NCBI RefSeq assembly: GCF_005930495.1
Contig: NZ_SJEX01000008.1
Span: 1 to 64,000 of the forward strand
Reading direction: 5' to 3'
DNA: 64,000 nucleotides
Origin: Modestobacter excelsi
GTDB taxonomy: Bacteria; Actinomycetota; Actinomycetes; Mycobacteriales; Geodermatophilaceae
Notes under the pieces: generated by a model
Databases searched by the model: none
The model's input: only the letters and a program-made list of their open reading frames with translations
Told to the model about the DNA's origin: nothing
Shown here: positions 8,116 through 16,124 of the stretch, piece by piece
How the letters are laid out: every line of letters begins with the position of its first letter
Position numbering within the stretch: position 1 is the first letter of the stretch
Made by a program: the position numbers and the translations under genes

Positions 8116-9897
8116 TTGTCAGGAAGCACGTCAGTCGCGACGCCACCGGACCGGTCCGGCCCTGCGCGATCCGCGGACGCTCCCGGCCGGCGCCGTCCCA
8201 CGCTCCACCACGGGCTCACCGCCCTGGTCGTGCTCGCCGTGCTGGCTCTCGGCTGGAACCGGCGGTGGACCTCCGACGACGCCTTCATCAACTTCCGCGT
8301 CGTCCAGGAGCTCCTCGCCGGGCACGGACCGGTCTTCAACGCCGGCGAGCGCGTCGAGGTGGCCACCAGCCCGCTGTGGCTGTTCGTGCTCACCGTCGTC
8401 GACGCGATCGTCCCGGGCAACGCTGCGCCTTGGGCGAGCGTCCTGCTCGGGCTCGCCCTGACCGCCGTCGCGGTCACCCTCGCCTCCCTGGCCGCCGGCC
8501 GGCTGTGGTCGAAGGCGGCCTCCTGGGTGACCGTGCCCTTCGGCGTCGTGGTGTTCGCCGCACTGCCGCCCACCTGGGACTTCACCACGTCCGGCCTGGA
8601 GACGGGGCTGTCGTTCAGCTGGATCGCGCTGACCTTCTGGGGCATCGTGCGCTGGGTCCAGACCGAGCGGCCCGCCCCGCACCGGCCGGTGTGGCTGCTC
8701 GTCGTCCTCGGGCTCGGGCCGCTGGTGCGCCCGGACTTCGCGGTGATCGCCGGCATCCTGCTGCTGTTCGTGGTGATCGCCGGCGCAGGACGCTGGTGGC
8801 AACGGGTGCTGGGCCTCGTGCTCGCCGGCCTGCTGCCCGTCGCCTACCAGGTCTTCCGGATGGGCTACTACGGGCTCCTGGTGCCCAACACCGCCGTGGC
8901 CAAGGAGTCCAGCCGCCCCCTGTGGAGCCGCGGCTTCACCTACCTCGCCGACCTGGTGGCCCCCCACCTCCTCTGGGTGCCCGCGCTGATCGCCGTGCTG
9001 CTGCTGGCCGTGCTCGCCCCCCAGGCGCGCTGGCAGCGCCGGGAGTGGGCGCTCGTCCTGGTCGTCCTCGGCGCGGCTGCCGTGCACGCGCTGTACGTGG
9101 TCCGGGTCGGGGGCGACTTCATGCACGCCCGTCTGCTCATGCCCAGCGTCTTCCTGGCCCTGTGCCCGGTGGCCGCCCTGCCGCTGACCCGGCGTCGGCT
9201 GGCCGTCACCGGCGCGCTGGTCGCTGCGGCCGCGGTCTGGGCCGTCGCCTCCGTGTTCGCCCTCCGGATCAGCTACCCGGACGGCGTCGCCGACAGCGGC
9301 ATCGCCGACGAGCGGGGCTTCTACGCCGCGCTCGCCGGGGTCGAGCACCCGGTGACCCTCGCCGACCACGGTGGCGCCGGTGTGTCCCAGTACTCCGACC
9401 AGGTCGTCCGGGCTGACCGCGAGGGCATGGACGAGATCGTCGTCCAGGTGGTGCCGGTGACGACGACGACCCCGTTGGAGGTGATCGGTCCGTCCTCCGG
9501 GGGGATGGTCTTCTCCGTCGGCAACGCCGGCTTCTACGGCGTCGCGGCGGGTCTCGACGTGTTCGTCATCGACGGGTTCGGGCTCACCGACCCGATCGGC
9601 TCGCACATCGCCCCCGGCCCACCCGGTCGCCCGGGCCACGAGAAGGTCTTCCCGCGGGAGTACCTGTTCGCGCGCTTCGGGGCCCCCGACGACGTCGGGA
9701 CCGGCGCCCAGCCGGACACGTCCCCGGTCGGTACCGCCCGGCAGGTCCTGGCCTGCGGCGAGGCGGCGGAACTGATCGAGGCGACCAGCGGGAGGCTCAC
9801 CGTCAGCCGGTTCCTCAGCAACATCGTCCACTCGCCGGAGCTGACGTCCTTCCGGGTGCCGGGGGACCCGGCCCAGGCGCGCGACCAGCTCTGCTGA
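8116..9897 (+). CDS. aftB: Terminal beta-(1->2) arabinofuranosyltransferase (AftB-like), GT-C membrane enzyme
   Basis: AftB adds the final arabinofuranose residues of arabinan from decaprenyl-phosphoryl-arabinose on the outer face of the membrane. The 593-residue product has an N-terminal loop with the GT-C Asp pair (D54-D55 in RRWTSDDAFINFR) followed by many hydrophobic helices. Segments match mycobacterial AftB closely as I recall it: GHGPVFNAGERVE, FTTSGLETGL, PVAYQVFRMGYYGLLVPNTA, GGDFMHAR and the C-terminal SRFLSNIVHSPELT. I chose the TTG at 8116 because AAGGGG precedes it and the extra 71 residues from an ATG at 7903 look non-coding. It may be co-transcribed with rmlA. Confidence 0.88.
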   Translation: MSGSTSVATPPDRSGPARSADAPGRRRPTLHHGLTALVVLAVLALGWNRRWTSDDAFINFRVVQELLAGHGPVFNAGERVEVATSPLWLFVLTVVDAIVPGNAAPWASVLLGLALTAVAVTLASLAAGRLWSKAASWVTVPFGVVVFAALPPTWDFTTSGLETGLSFSWIALTFWGIVRWVQTERPAPHRPVWLLVVLGLGPLVRPDFAVIAGILLLFVVIAGAGRWWQRVLGLVLAGLLPVAYQVFRMGYYGLLVPNTAVAKESSRPLWSRGFTYLADLVAPHLLWVPALIAVLLLAVLAPQARWQRREWALVLVVLGAAAVHALYVVRVGGDFMHARLLMPSVFLALCPVAALPLTRRRLAVTGALVAAAAVWAVASVFALRISYPDGVADSGIADERGFYAALAGVEHPVTLADHGGAGVSQYSDQVVRADREGMDEIVVQVVPVTTTTPLEVIGPSSGGMVFSVGNAGFYGVAAGLDVFVIDGFGLTDPIGSHIAPGPPGRPGHEKVFPREYLFARFGAPDDVGTGAQPDTSPVGTARQVLACGEAAELIEATSGRLTVSRFLSNIVHSPELTSFRVPGDPAQARDQLC

Positions 9898-9926
9898 TCC
9901 GGCCGGTCCGCCGCACAGGCCGGGGG

Positions 9927-10880
9927 TCAGATCCGGCGGTGGTCCGTGGGGCTCATCCGCGGGCCCCGCTTGGGCGGCATGCTGCCGCCGACCTCGAGCA
10001 GCCGGACCACCCGCTGGCGGTGACCCCGCCAGGGCTCCAGCAGCTCCAGCATCCCGGCGTCGTCGGTCTTCCGCCCGGCCAGCGACCAGCCGACCAGGTT
10101 CTTGAGGTGGTAGTCGCCCACGCTCACCGAGTCCGGGCAGCCGATCGCCCGCTGGGCCACCTCGGCCGCCGTCCACACCCCGATGCCGGGGACCGACTGC
10201 AGCCGCCGGCGCAGGTCGGCGCAGTCCGCCGCGCAGCCGTCCTCCCCGTGCGCGGCCGCCTCCAGCCGGGACGCGACCGAGGCCACCGCCCGCAGCGCCC
10301 GCCGGCGCGCGCCGTCCAGGCCGCAGCGGTGCCACTCCCAGTCGGTCACCGCGAGCACCTGCTCGGGCGAGGGCACCACCCGCATCCCGGCCGGCGCCGG
10401 GCCGGGCGCCGGGTCCCCGGTCAGCCGCAGCAGCTCCCGCCAGGTGCGGTGCGCCTCGATGCCGGTCACCTTCTGCTCCAGGACGGCGGGCACCAGCGCG
10501 TCCCAGACCCGGCCGGTGCTGCCGAGGCGGAGCCACGGGGTGGTGCGGTGGACCCGGGCGACCAGCGGGTGGACGTCGGCGTCGAAGCCCGCCACCCGGT
10601 CCTCGGCGCCCAGCCAGCGCGGCACCCGCCGGCCGGCCCAGTCCGCCCCCGGCCCCCAGGCCTGCACCCGCAGCGCGGTCACCGAGCCGGTCAGCCGCAC
10701 GGTGGCCGGCCCGTCCGGCGTCGTCGTGGTGCGCCACAGGCCGTCCTCGGCGATGCGCAGCGTGGGGTCGCCGGTGCCGCGCCTGTCCCGGGAGACCACC
10801 CGGCGCACGTCCAGCGCCCAGCCCGGCGCCCAGACGTCCTCGTACGCCGGCGCGTCGCGCACCAGCAGCTGCTCCCCCAC
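9927..10880 (-). CDS. DNA-3-methyladenine glycosylase family (HhH-GPD, AlkA-like)
   Basis: This is a base-excision repair glycosylase. The product has LEQKVTGIEAHRTWREL, the helix-hairpin-helix LQSVPGIGVWTAAEVAQRA and the catalytic Asp in SVSVGDYHLKN, which define the HhH-GPD fold. A GTG at 10880 gives 317 residues and starts the protein-like part. The longer open frame to 11114 only mirrors the neighbouring SDR gene. It sits in an island of non-envelope genes that interrupts the arabinogalactan block. It follows the SDR gene on the same strand by 23 bases and is convergent with aftB. Confidence 0.85.
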   Translation of the reverse strand: MGEQLLVRDAPAYEDVWAPGWALDVRRVVSRDRRGTGDPTLRIAEDGLWRTTTTPDGPATVRLTGSVTALRVQAWGPGADWAGRRVPRWLGAEDRVAGFDADVHPLVARVHRTTPWLRLGSTGRVWDALVPAVLEQKVTGIEAHRTWRELLRLTGDPAPGPAPAGMRVVPSPEQVLAVTDWEWHRCGLDGARRRALRAVASVASRLEAAAHGEDGCAADCADLRRRLQSVPGIGVWTAAEVAQRAIGCPDSVSVGDYHLKNLVGWSLAGRKTDDAGMLELLEPWRGHRQRVVRLLEVGGSMPPKRGPRMSPTDHRRI

Positions 10881-10903
10881 GGCCCGTCCCTCGGTGCTGC
10901 GCG

Positions 10904-11674
10904 TCAGCGCGGCGCCATCCGGAGCGCGCCGTCCATCCGGATGACCTCGCCGTTCAGGTAACCGTGCCGCACGATGTCCAGCGCCAGCTCGGCGAAGTCC
11001 TCCGGGCGCCCCAGCCGCTTGGGGAACGGGATGCCGGCGGCGAGTGCCGTGCGGGCCTCCTCCGGCAACGAGGCCAGCAGCGGGGTGTCGACCAGGCCGG
11101 GGGCGATCGTGCACACCCGGACGCCGACCGAGGACAGGTCCCGCGCGGCCGGCAGCGTCAGCCCGACGATGCCGCCCTTGGAGGCGGCGTAGGCGATCTG
11201 GCCGATCTGGCCGTCGTAGGCGGCGATCGAGGCGGTGTTGACCACGACCCCTCGCTCGCCCTCCCCGTCGGGCTCGGTGCGCGCCATCGCGGCGGCCGCC
11301 AGCCGCAGCACGTTGAAGGTGCCGATCAGGTTGACGCCGACGGTGCGGGTGAACGCGGCGAGCTCGTGCGGCGACCCGTCGCGGCCCAGCACCCGGGCGG
11401 CGTAGCCGATGCCGGCGCAGTTGACCGCGATGCGCAGCGGCCGGTCCTTGCCCGTGGCGTCGTCGATCGCCGCCTGCACCGACTCCTCGTCGGTGACGTC
11501 GGTGCGCACGAAGGTGGTGTGCCCCCCGAGCTCGGCGGCGAGCGCCTGCCCGCGCTCCCCGTTGAGGTCCAGCACGGTGACCGCCACGCCCGCCGCGGTC
11601 AGCGCGCGGGTGGTGGCCTCCCCGAGGCCGGAGGCCCCTCCGGTGACGACAGCGGCGACATCGAGGTCCTTCAC
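10904..11674 (-). CDS. Short-chain dehydrogenase/reductase, 3-hydroxyacyl-CoA dehydrogenase-like
   Basis: This is a classical NAD-dependent SDR of 256 residues: [11 protein letters not shown] (dinucleotide loop), VNCAGIGYA, catalytic Ser in [21 protein letters not shown] with the YxxxK pair, and the tail [15 protein letters not shown]. The pattern resembles type-2 3-hydroxyacyl-CoA dehydrogenases used in fatty-acid or sterol oxidation, but the substrate cannot be read from sequence. The GTG at 11674 is used because the extra N-terminal residues of the longer frame to 11839 are not protein-like. Confidence 0.85.
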   Translation of the reverse strand: MKDLDVAAVVTGGASGLGEATTRALTAAGVAVTVLDLNGERGQALAAELGGHTTFVRTDVTDEESVQAAIDDATGKDRPLRIAVNCAGIGYAARVLGRDGSPHELAAFTRTVGVNLIGTFNVLRLAAAAMARTEPDGEGERGVVVNTASIAAYDGQIGQIAYAASKGGIVGLTLPAARDLSSVGVRVCTIAPGLVDTPLLASLPEEARTALAAGIPFPKRLGRPEDFAELALDIVRHGYLNGEVIRMDGALRMAPR

Positions 11675-11888
11675 ATCGGCGAGTGAACCACGCGTCCGGA
11701 TGCCCCCGGGGGCCGGTGCGGCTCCGACCTCACGAGTCCCATCCGACTCGGCGTGCCCCACAGGACGAGACGCGCCCCACGGGTGGCCGCGGGTCGGCCG
11801 GGAACGGATGGCCCTCCGGTAGGACCAGTCCCGTGACACCCGTTCCCTCGACCCGGACCACCGGCGGGGCCACTACCCGAGGACGTGC

Positions 11889-13853
11889 ATGAACCTCCAG
11901 GCCGACCTGGTCGTCCCGACGACCCCGCGCCTCGCCTCCGACGTCTGGAGGACCGCCCGAGGGGACGACCGCCTGGCATCACGCGTCCCTCGGGGCTGGT
12001 CGGTCCCGGTGGTCCTGCCCTGGGTGGTCGTGCCGCTGCTCGTGGCGGTGGTCTACCGCCTCCTCCCCAGCGCGACGGAACTCCGAGCGCACTACCAGGG
12101 GGCGGCGGTGGCCCTGGTCACCGCGCCGGCGCTGGCGTACCTGCTCACCCGCACGAGCCGTTGGGCCCACCACACCGCCGGCGCGCTGGTGGCGGCGGTC
12201 CTCCCCGGTCTCACCCTCATCTCCCTGCACGGCACCGGCTGGTTCTTCTCCGGTCCGTTCGGTGACCAGTCGTTCCGCCTCGAGTACGCCACCCGCTTCG
12301 CCGCCGACCTGGGCAGCCTGCAGGACTACACGTACCAGGACGCGCCGTCCTTCTACTCCCCCGGCTGGTTCTGGATCGTCGGACTCGTGGCCCGGGTGAG
12401 CGGCACGCCGGCCTGGCACGCCTACAAGTGGGTGGGCATCGCCACGCTCTACGTGGCCGTCGCGGTGGCCTTCTCCCTGTGGCGGCGGACGTGCAGCACC
12501 CGGCTCTCCGCCGTCCTGGTGACGGTCACCGTCATCGGCCTGCCGTTCGCCGGGGCCGGCTGGCTGGGCGGCGAGACGCTCATGTTCTCCGGGGGCTACG
12601 AGCCCTACGGCTGGCTCGTCGTCCTGCCGCTGCCCGCGCTCCTCACCTGGTTCGCCGGCCGCAGCGGACCGTTCCAGCTCCGCCGGGCCCTGCTGCTGGG
12701 CGCCGCGATCGCGGTGGCCGCGTGGCTGTACCTCCTCTACGCCGTGGTGGCGGTCGTCGCCGTCCTCGTCCTGGCCGCCCTGCGGTGGCGGGAGCGCAGC
12801 GTGCTCCTCGAGGTGCTGACGGCCGGACTGGCGACGGTGGTCCTCGTGTCGCCGTGGCTGGGGCCGTTCGTCGTCGCGTGGCTGCGGGCCGGCCGGCCGC
12901 ACGCCCTCGCCACCACGTACGTGCAGAACGACTCCTACGTGTCGCTCATCACGCCCGCCGCGTCCCCCTGGGTGGTCCTGGCGCTCGTCGGGGCGGTGGC
13001 CGTCCTCGCTGCCCGCCGCTGGCACGGCTCGGGGCTCCTGGGCTGCCAGGCCGTGGGCGGCGCCCTCGCCGTCCTGGGCCTCGGTCAGGTCTTCCTCGGC
13101 CAGTCCGGTGCCGGGGTGCTCTTCCACCGCCTGCTCATCGTCCTGGGCGTCGCGCTGCTCGCGGCCGGCGTCTTCGGAGCGCAGAAGCTGCTGGCCACCC
13201 TGCCCGAGGGCTGGCTCGGCCGGCTGGGGCCGCTGGTGACGTCCGGCAGCGTGCTCATGGCCCTCCTGACCGTCGCCCTCTTCATCGGCGTGAACGGACA
13301 CGCCCGCGAGTGGACGAACGGCGACGCCGACCTGCGGAAGCTGGCGCACGACGTGCCGCAGCCCGACGGCGAGCTCTCCCCGCTGTCCCGGCCGGAGACC
13401 CGTGAGGCCCTCGCCGGCCGGGCCTCGCTCGACCAGCTGGCGGAGACGGCGGAGCGCGTCGCGGCCCGTGCCGGGCAGCCCGAGACCGGCGTCGTCCTCA
13501 CCGACGACGAGGCGCTCCTGGCCACCTCGCCGTTCTTCGGCTACATCCAGTGGTGGGAGCTGTACTCGAGCCCGCTGGGCGAGTACCCCGAGCGCAGGGC
13601 CTTCCTCGAGCAGCTCGCCACCGAGCCGGCTGATCAGCTGGCGAGCGCCCTGCGGGCGAACGCGGACGCGCCCACCGTCTTCGTCCTCGAGGTCGACGGC
13701 ACGGACGTGACCTTCGGGTCCGCGGCGTGGGACGGCGCGTCGGGCTCCTCGGCGCCGTGGACGGTGCGGCTGCCGGTGAGCGCCTTCTCCTCGGACGACT
13801 TCGTCACCACCCGGGTCGACGGTCGGCTCGTCGCCGCACTGCGCGAGGGGTGA
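11889..13853 (+). CDS. AftA-family arabinofuranosyltransferase paralog 1, multi-pass membrane protein
   Basis: The 654-residue protein has about a dozen hydrophobic segments and a soluble C-terminal domain, as in AftA, the enzyme that primes galactan with the first arabinofuranose. Shared motifs with the orthologous aftA at 27178-29142 include WFFSGPFGDQSFRLEYATRF (aftA has DQEFRTQYLTRL), FYSPGWFW, SEP/YEPY segments and a C-terminal LTDDEALLATSPFFGYIQWW block ending in PTVFVLEV. It is much closer to the gene at 16125-18095 than to aftA. GAGGACGTGC precedes the ATG. It probably transfers a pentofuranose from a polyprenyl donor; the acceptor is unknown. Confidence 0.78.
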   Translation: MNLQADLVVPTTPRLASDVWRTARGDDRLASRVPRGWSVPVVLPWVVVPLLVAVVYRLLPSATELRAHYQGAAVALVTAPALAYLLTRTSRWAHHTAGALVAAVLPGLTLISLHGTGWFFSGPFGDQSFRLEYATRFAADLGSLQDYTYQDAPSFYSPGWFWIVGLVARVSGTPAWHAYKWVGIATLYVAVAVAFSLWRRTCSTRLSAVLVTVTVIGLPFAGAGWLGGETLMFSGGYEPYGWLVVLPLPALLTWFAGRSGPFQLRRALLLGAAIAVAAWLYLLYAVVAVVAVLVLAALRWRERSVLLEVLTAGLATVVLVSPWLGPFVVAWLRAGRPHALATTYVQNDSYVSLITPAASPWVVLALVGAVAVLAARRWHGSGLLGCQAVGGALAVLGLGQVFLGQSGAGVLFHRLLIVLGVALLAAGVFGAQKLLATLPEGWLGRLGPLVTSGSVLMALLTVALFIGVNGHAREWTNGDADLRKLAHDVPQPDGELSPLSRPETREALAGRASLDQLAETAERVAARAGQPETGVVLTDDEALLATSPFFGYIQWWELYSSPLGEYPERRAFLEQLATEPADQLASALRANADAPTVFVLEVDGTDVTFGSAAWDGASGSSAPWTVRLPVSAFSSDDFVTTRVDGRLVAALREG

Positions 13854-13872
13854 GCACGCGGGCGACGTGACG

Positions 13873-13906
13873 TGCTGGAACGGCCCCCCTGCAGGCAGGC
13901 CCTTCG
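13873..13906 (-). repeat. Shortened hairpin repeat element, copy D (directly after the manC stop)
   Basis: On the minus strand, right after the manC TGA, CGAAGGGCCTGCCTGC runs straight into AGGGGGGCCGTTCCAGCACG. It shares both ends with copies B and C, including the CCGTTCCAGCACGTCA tail, but lacks the roughly 25-base centre. It lies between the convergent AftA-like and manC genes. Confidence 0.6.
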
Positions 13907-15022
13907 TCAGCTGTAGCGGGTGCCGGAGCGTTCCTCGACCGCGGCCAGCAGCTGCTTGACCCGCTCGGCGTCGGTCACCGGGCAGACCATCGTCACGTCG
14001 GCCGTGTGCACCACGACGCTGTCCCGGACCCCGACCAGGGCGACCAGGTGCTCGGGGTCGTCGCTGAGGACGACGTTGCCGGCGCTGTCCAGCAGCACGG
14101 TCAGGCCCCGGGTGGCGTTGCCCGCCCCGTCGGTGGTCAGCGTGTGGGCCAGGGCGGGCCAGGAACCGACGTCCAGCCAGTCGACGTCCAGGTCGACCAC
14201 GACCACCCGGCCGGGCTCGGCGGCCGCGGGCTCCAGCACGGCGTAGTCGACGCTGATCTTCGGCAGGGTCGGGAAGACCTCGGCCAGCACCGCCTCCCGC
14301 GCCGGCCCGGCCGGCGCGGCCACGATCCGGTCCAGCCCGGCGGCCGACTCGGGCAGGTGCTCCGCGAGCGCCGCCAGCACGGTGCTGGCCCGCCAGACGA
14401 ACATGCCGGAGTTCCACAGGTACTCACCGCTGGCCAGGTACGCCTCGGCGGTGGGGCGGTCGGGCTTCTCCCGGAACGACGCCGCCTCGGCCGCGCCGGT
14501 GACCTCGGTCGGCGCGCCCTTCTGCACGTAGCCGAAGCCGGTCGCCGGCGACGTCGGGGTCACCCCGAGCGTGACCAGCGCGGTCGGCCGCACGGCCAGG
14601 ACGTCGTAGGCGGTGCGCAGCGCGGCGGCGAAGCGCTCGACCGGCCGGATGACGTGGTCGGCGCTCACCACGGCGAGCTCCGCGTCGGGGTCGACGTCGG
14701 CGACCAGGGCCGCCGCCAGGCCGACCGCGTTGGCGGTGTCCCGGGCCACCGGCTCGAGCACCAGCCGGTCCGGGCGCAGCGCGGGCAGCGCCGCCTGCAC
14801 CGCCGCGGCGTACCGGGCCGCGGTGCAGACCCAGATCCGGTCGGCCGGCAGCACCGCCTGCAGCCGGGTGAACGCCTCGGCCAGCAGGCTGTGCGCGCCG
14901 TCCCCGTCCCCGTCGCCGTCGCCGTCGGCGACCACGTCCAGGAGCTGCTTGGGCCGCGCCGACCGGGACAGCGGCCACAGCCGCGTCCCCGAGCCGCCGG
15001 CCATGATCACTGCGTGCTGCAC
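13907..15022 (-). CDS. manC: Mannose-1-phosphate guanylyltransferase
   Basis: This enzyme makes GDP-mannose from mannose 1-phosphate and GTP. HAVIMAGGSGTRLWPLSRSARPKQLL is the nucleotidyltransferase loop. EPVARDTANAVGLAA, SADHVI, FGYVQKG, FREKP, YLWNSGMFVW and DVGSW are the family's substrate residues. It starts with GTG at 15022 and has 371 residues. A run of five Asp-Gly pairs at about residues 32-41 is an unusual insert before HSLLAEAF. It lies 10 bases downstream of wbbL on the same strand, the same pairing as Rv3264c-Rv3265c in M. tuberculosis. Confidence 0.92.
   Translation of the reverse strand: MQHAVIMAGGSGTRLWPLSRSARPKQLLDVVADGDGDGDGDGAHSLLAEAFTRLQAVLPADRIWVCTAARYAAAVQAALPALRPDRLVLEPVARDTANAVGLAAALVADVDPDAELAVVSADHVIRPVERFAAALRTAYDVLAVRPTALVTLGVTPTSPATGFGYVQKGAPTEVTGAAEAASFREKPDRPTAEAYLASGEYLWNSGMFVWRASTVLAALAEHLPESAAGLDRIVAAPAGPAREAVLAEVFPTLPKISVDYAVLEPAAAEPGRVVVVDLDVDWLDVGSWPALAHTLTTDGAGNATRGLTVLLDSAGNVVLSDDPEHLVALVGVRDSVVVHTADVTMVCPVTDAERVKQLLAAVEERSGTRYS
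14900..14929. repeat. Five-unit hexanucleotide repeat inside manC
   Basis: Five imperfect GTCSSC hexamers in a row encode (Asp-Gly)5 on the minus strand near the N-terminus of ManC. The multiple-of-three unit would let the copy number change without a frameshift. Confidence 0.7.
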
Positions 15023-15032
15023 CGTGCCGCCT

Positions 15033-15938
15033 TCATCGGTCCAACTCGTCGGCGGCCCGCTGGAAGCGCGCCCCGGCGGCCACCCGGCCGCTGACCCAGG
15101 AGACCAGCAACCGGGCCCCCAGGCCCAGCCTCAGCACCGTCCGGAGGGGCAGGTTCACCCGGCCGGGGTGCTCGGCGGACAGGTAGCGCAGTGCGCTGGT
15201 GTGGTGCACCCGCTGCATCCGGTGCGGTTCCCGGCGGGTCGCGTGCCCGCCCTCGTGGACGACGACCGCCGACGGCGCGTACACGTTCAGCCACCCGCGC
15301 CGGCCCAGCCGCGCGGCCAGGTCGACGTCCTCGAAGTACATGAAGTAGCCCGGGTCGAAGCCACCGACGGAGTGGAACGCCGCCAGGTCGACCAGGAAGC
15401 AGGACCCGGACAGCCAGCCGGCCGGCCGTTCCCGCGGGGCCTCCCGCTCACGGCGGTAGCGCGCCGTCCACGGGTTGGCCGGCCAGACCCAGCCGAGCAG
15501 CGCATGGCCGATCCCGGTGGACAGCCGCGGCAGGTCGCGGGCGGAGGGGTACAGCTCGCCCTCCGGGGTGCGGATGGCCGGGCCCACGGTCGCGGCGCGC
15601 GGCCACCGTGCGGCGACCGCGAGCAGCTCGTCCACCGACCCCGGGCTGAAGCGGACGTCGGGGTTGGCCACCAGCGCCCAGCCGGTCGGGACGTCGGCCA
15701 AGCCGGCGTTGGCCGCCGCCCCGTAGCCGACGTTGCCGCCGGTGCGCAGCAGCCGGACGTGCGGGTGTGCCGCCGCGACCCGCTCGGGGGCGCCGTCGGT
15801 GGAGCCGTTGTCGGCCAGGACGACGTCGGTCGGTGCGGTGGTGGCCTCGGCCAGCGACTCGACGAAGCCGTCGAGCGACTCCCCCGGGGAGTACGTCACG
15901 GCGACCACCCGCAGCGGCGGCTCGTTCAGGGCGGACAC
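15033..15938 (-). CDS. wbbL: Rhamnosyltransferase of the linker unit (WbbL-like GT2)
   Basis: WbbL adds L-rhamnose from dTDP-rhamnose to polyprenyl-PP-GlcNAc, forming the linker on which galactan is built. The product is a GT2 enzyme: VVAVTYSPGESL, VVLADNGSTDGAP, NVGYGAAANAGL, ALVANPDVRF (donor Asp), GWLSGSCFLVD and GYFMYFEDVDLAARL. The GTG at 15938 gives 301 residues, the length I recall for mycobacterial WbbL. Frame upstream of this is not protein-like. It is operonic with manC and divergent from the second AftA-like gene. The rml genes 8 kb away supply its donor. Confidence 0.9.
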   Translation of the reverse strand: MSALNEPPLRVVAVTYSPGESLDGFVESLAEATTAPTDVVLADNGSTDGAPERVAAAHPHVRLLRTGGNVGYGAAANAGLADVPTGWALVANPDVRFSPGSVDELLAVAARWPRAATVGPAIRTPEGELYPSARDLPRLSTGIGHALLGWVWPANPWTARYRREREAPRERPAGWLSGSCFLVDLAAFHSVGGFDPGYFMYFEDVDLAARLGRRGWLNVYAPSAVVVHEGGHATRREPHRMQRVHHTSALRYLSAEHPGRVNLPLRTVLRLGLGARLLVSWVSGRVAAGARFQRAADELDR

Positions 15939-16124
15939 CGGGCCAAGGTAACGGCCGGTCCGCCGGGCGGCTGCGGCGGCCGCAGGCCACCCGTACCCGC
16001 CCTCGCCGACCGGGCCCGTGGCCGGCCGCCCGACGACCCCTGTTTGATGGCACGGCGCGCACGGCCACGTTCCCGCAGCGGAGCACGGCACGCGCAGCCC
16101 TGCCGCCCGTGGATGAGGACGTAC

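Noticed and set aside
9899-9923. Terminator between aftB and the glycosylase
   Set aside because: CCGGCC and GGCCGG can pair over only 6 bp with a 13-base loop, too weak to list in such GC-rich DNA.
8131-10737. 868-codon minus-strand open frame across aftB and the glycosylase
   Set aside because: It is a shadow of aftB and of the glycosylase read in another frame; it is low-complexity and crosses gene borders.
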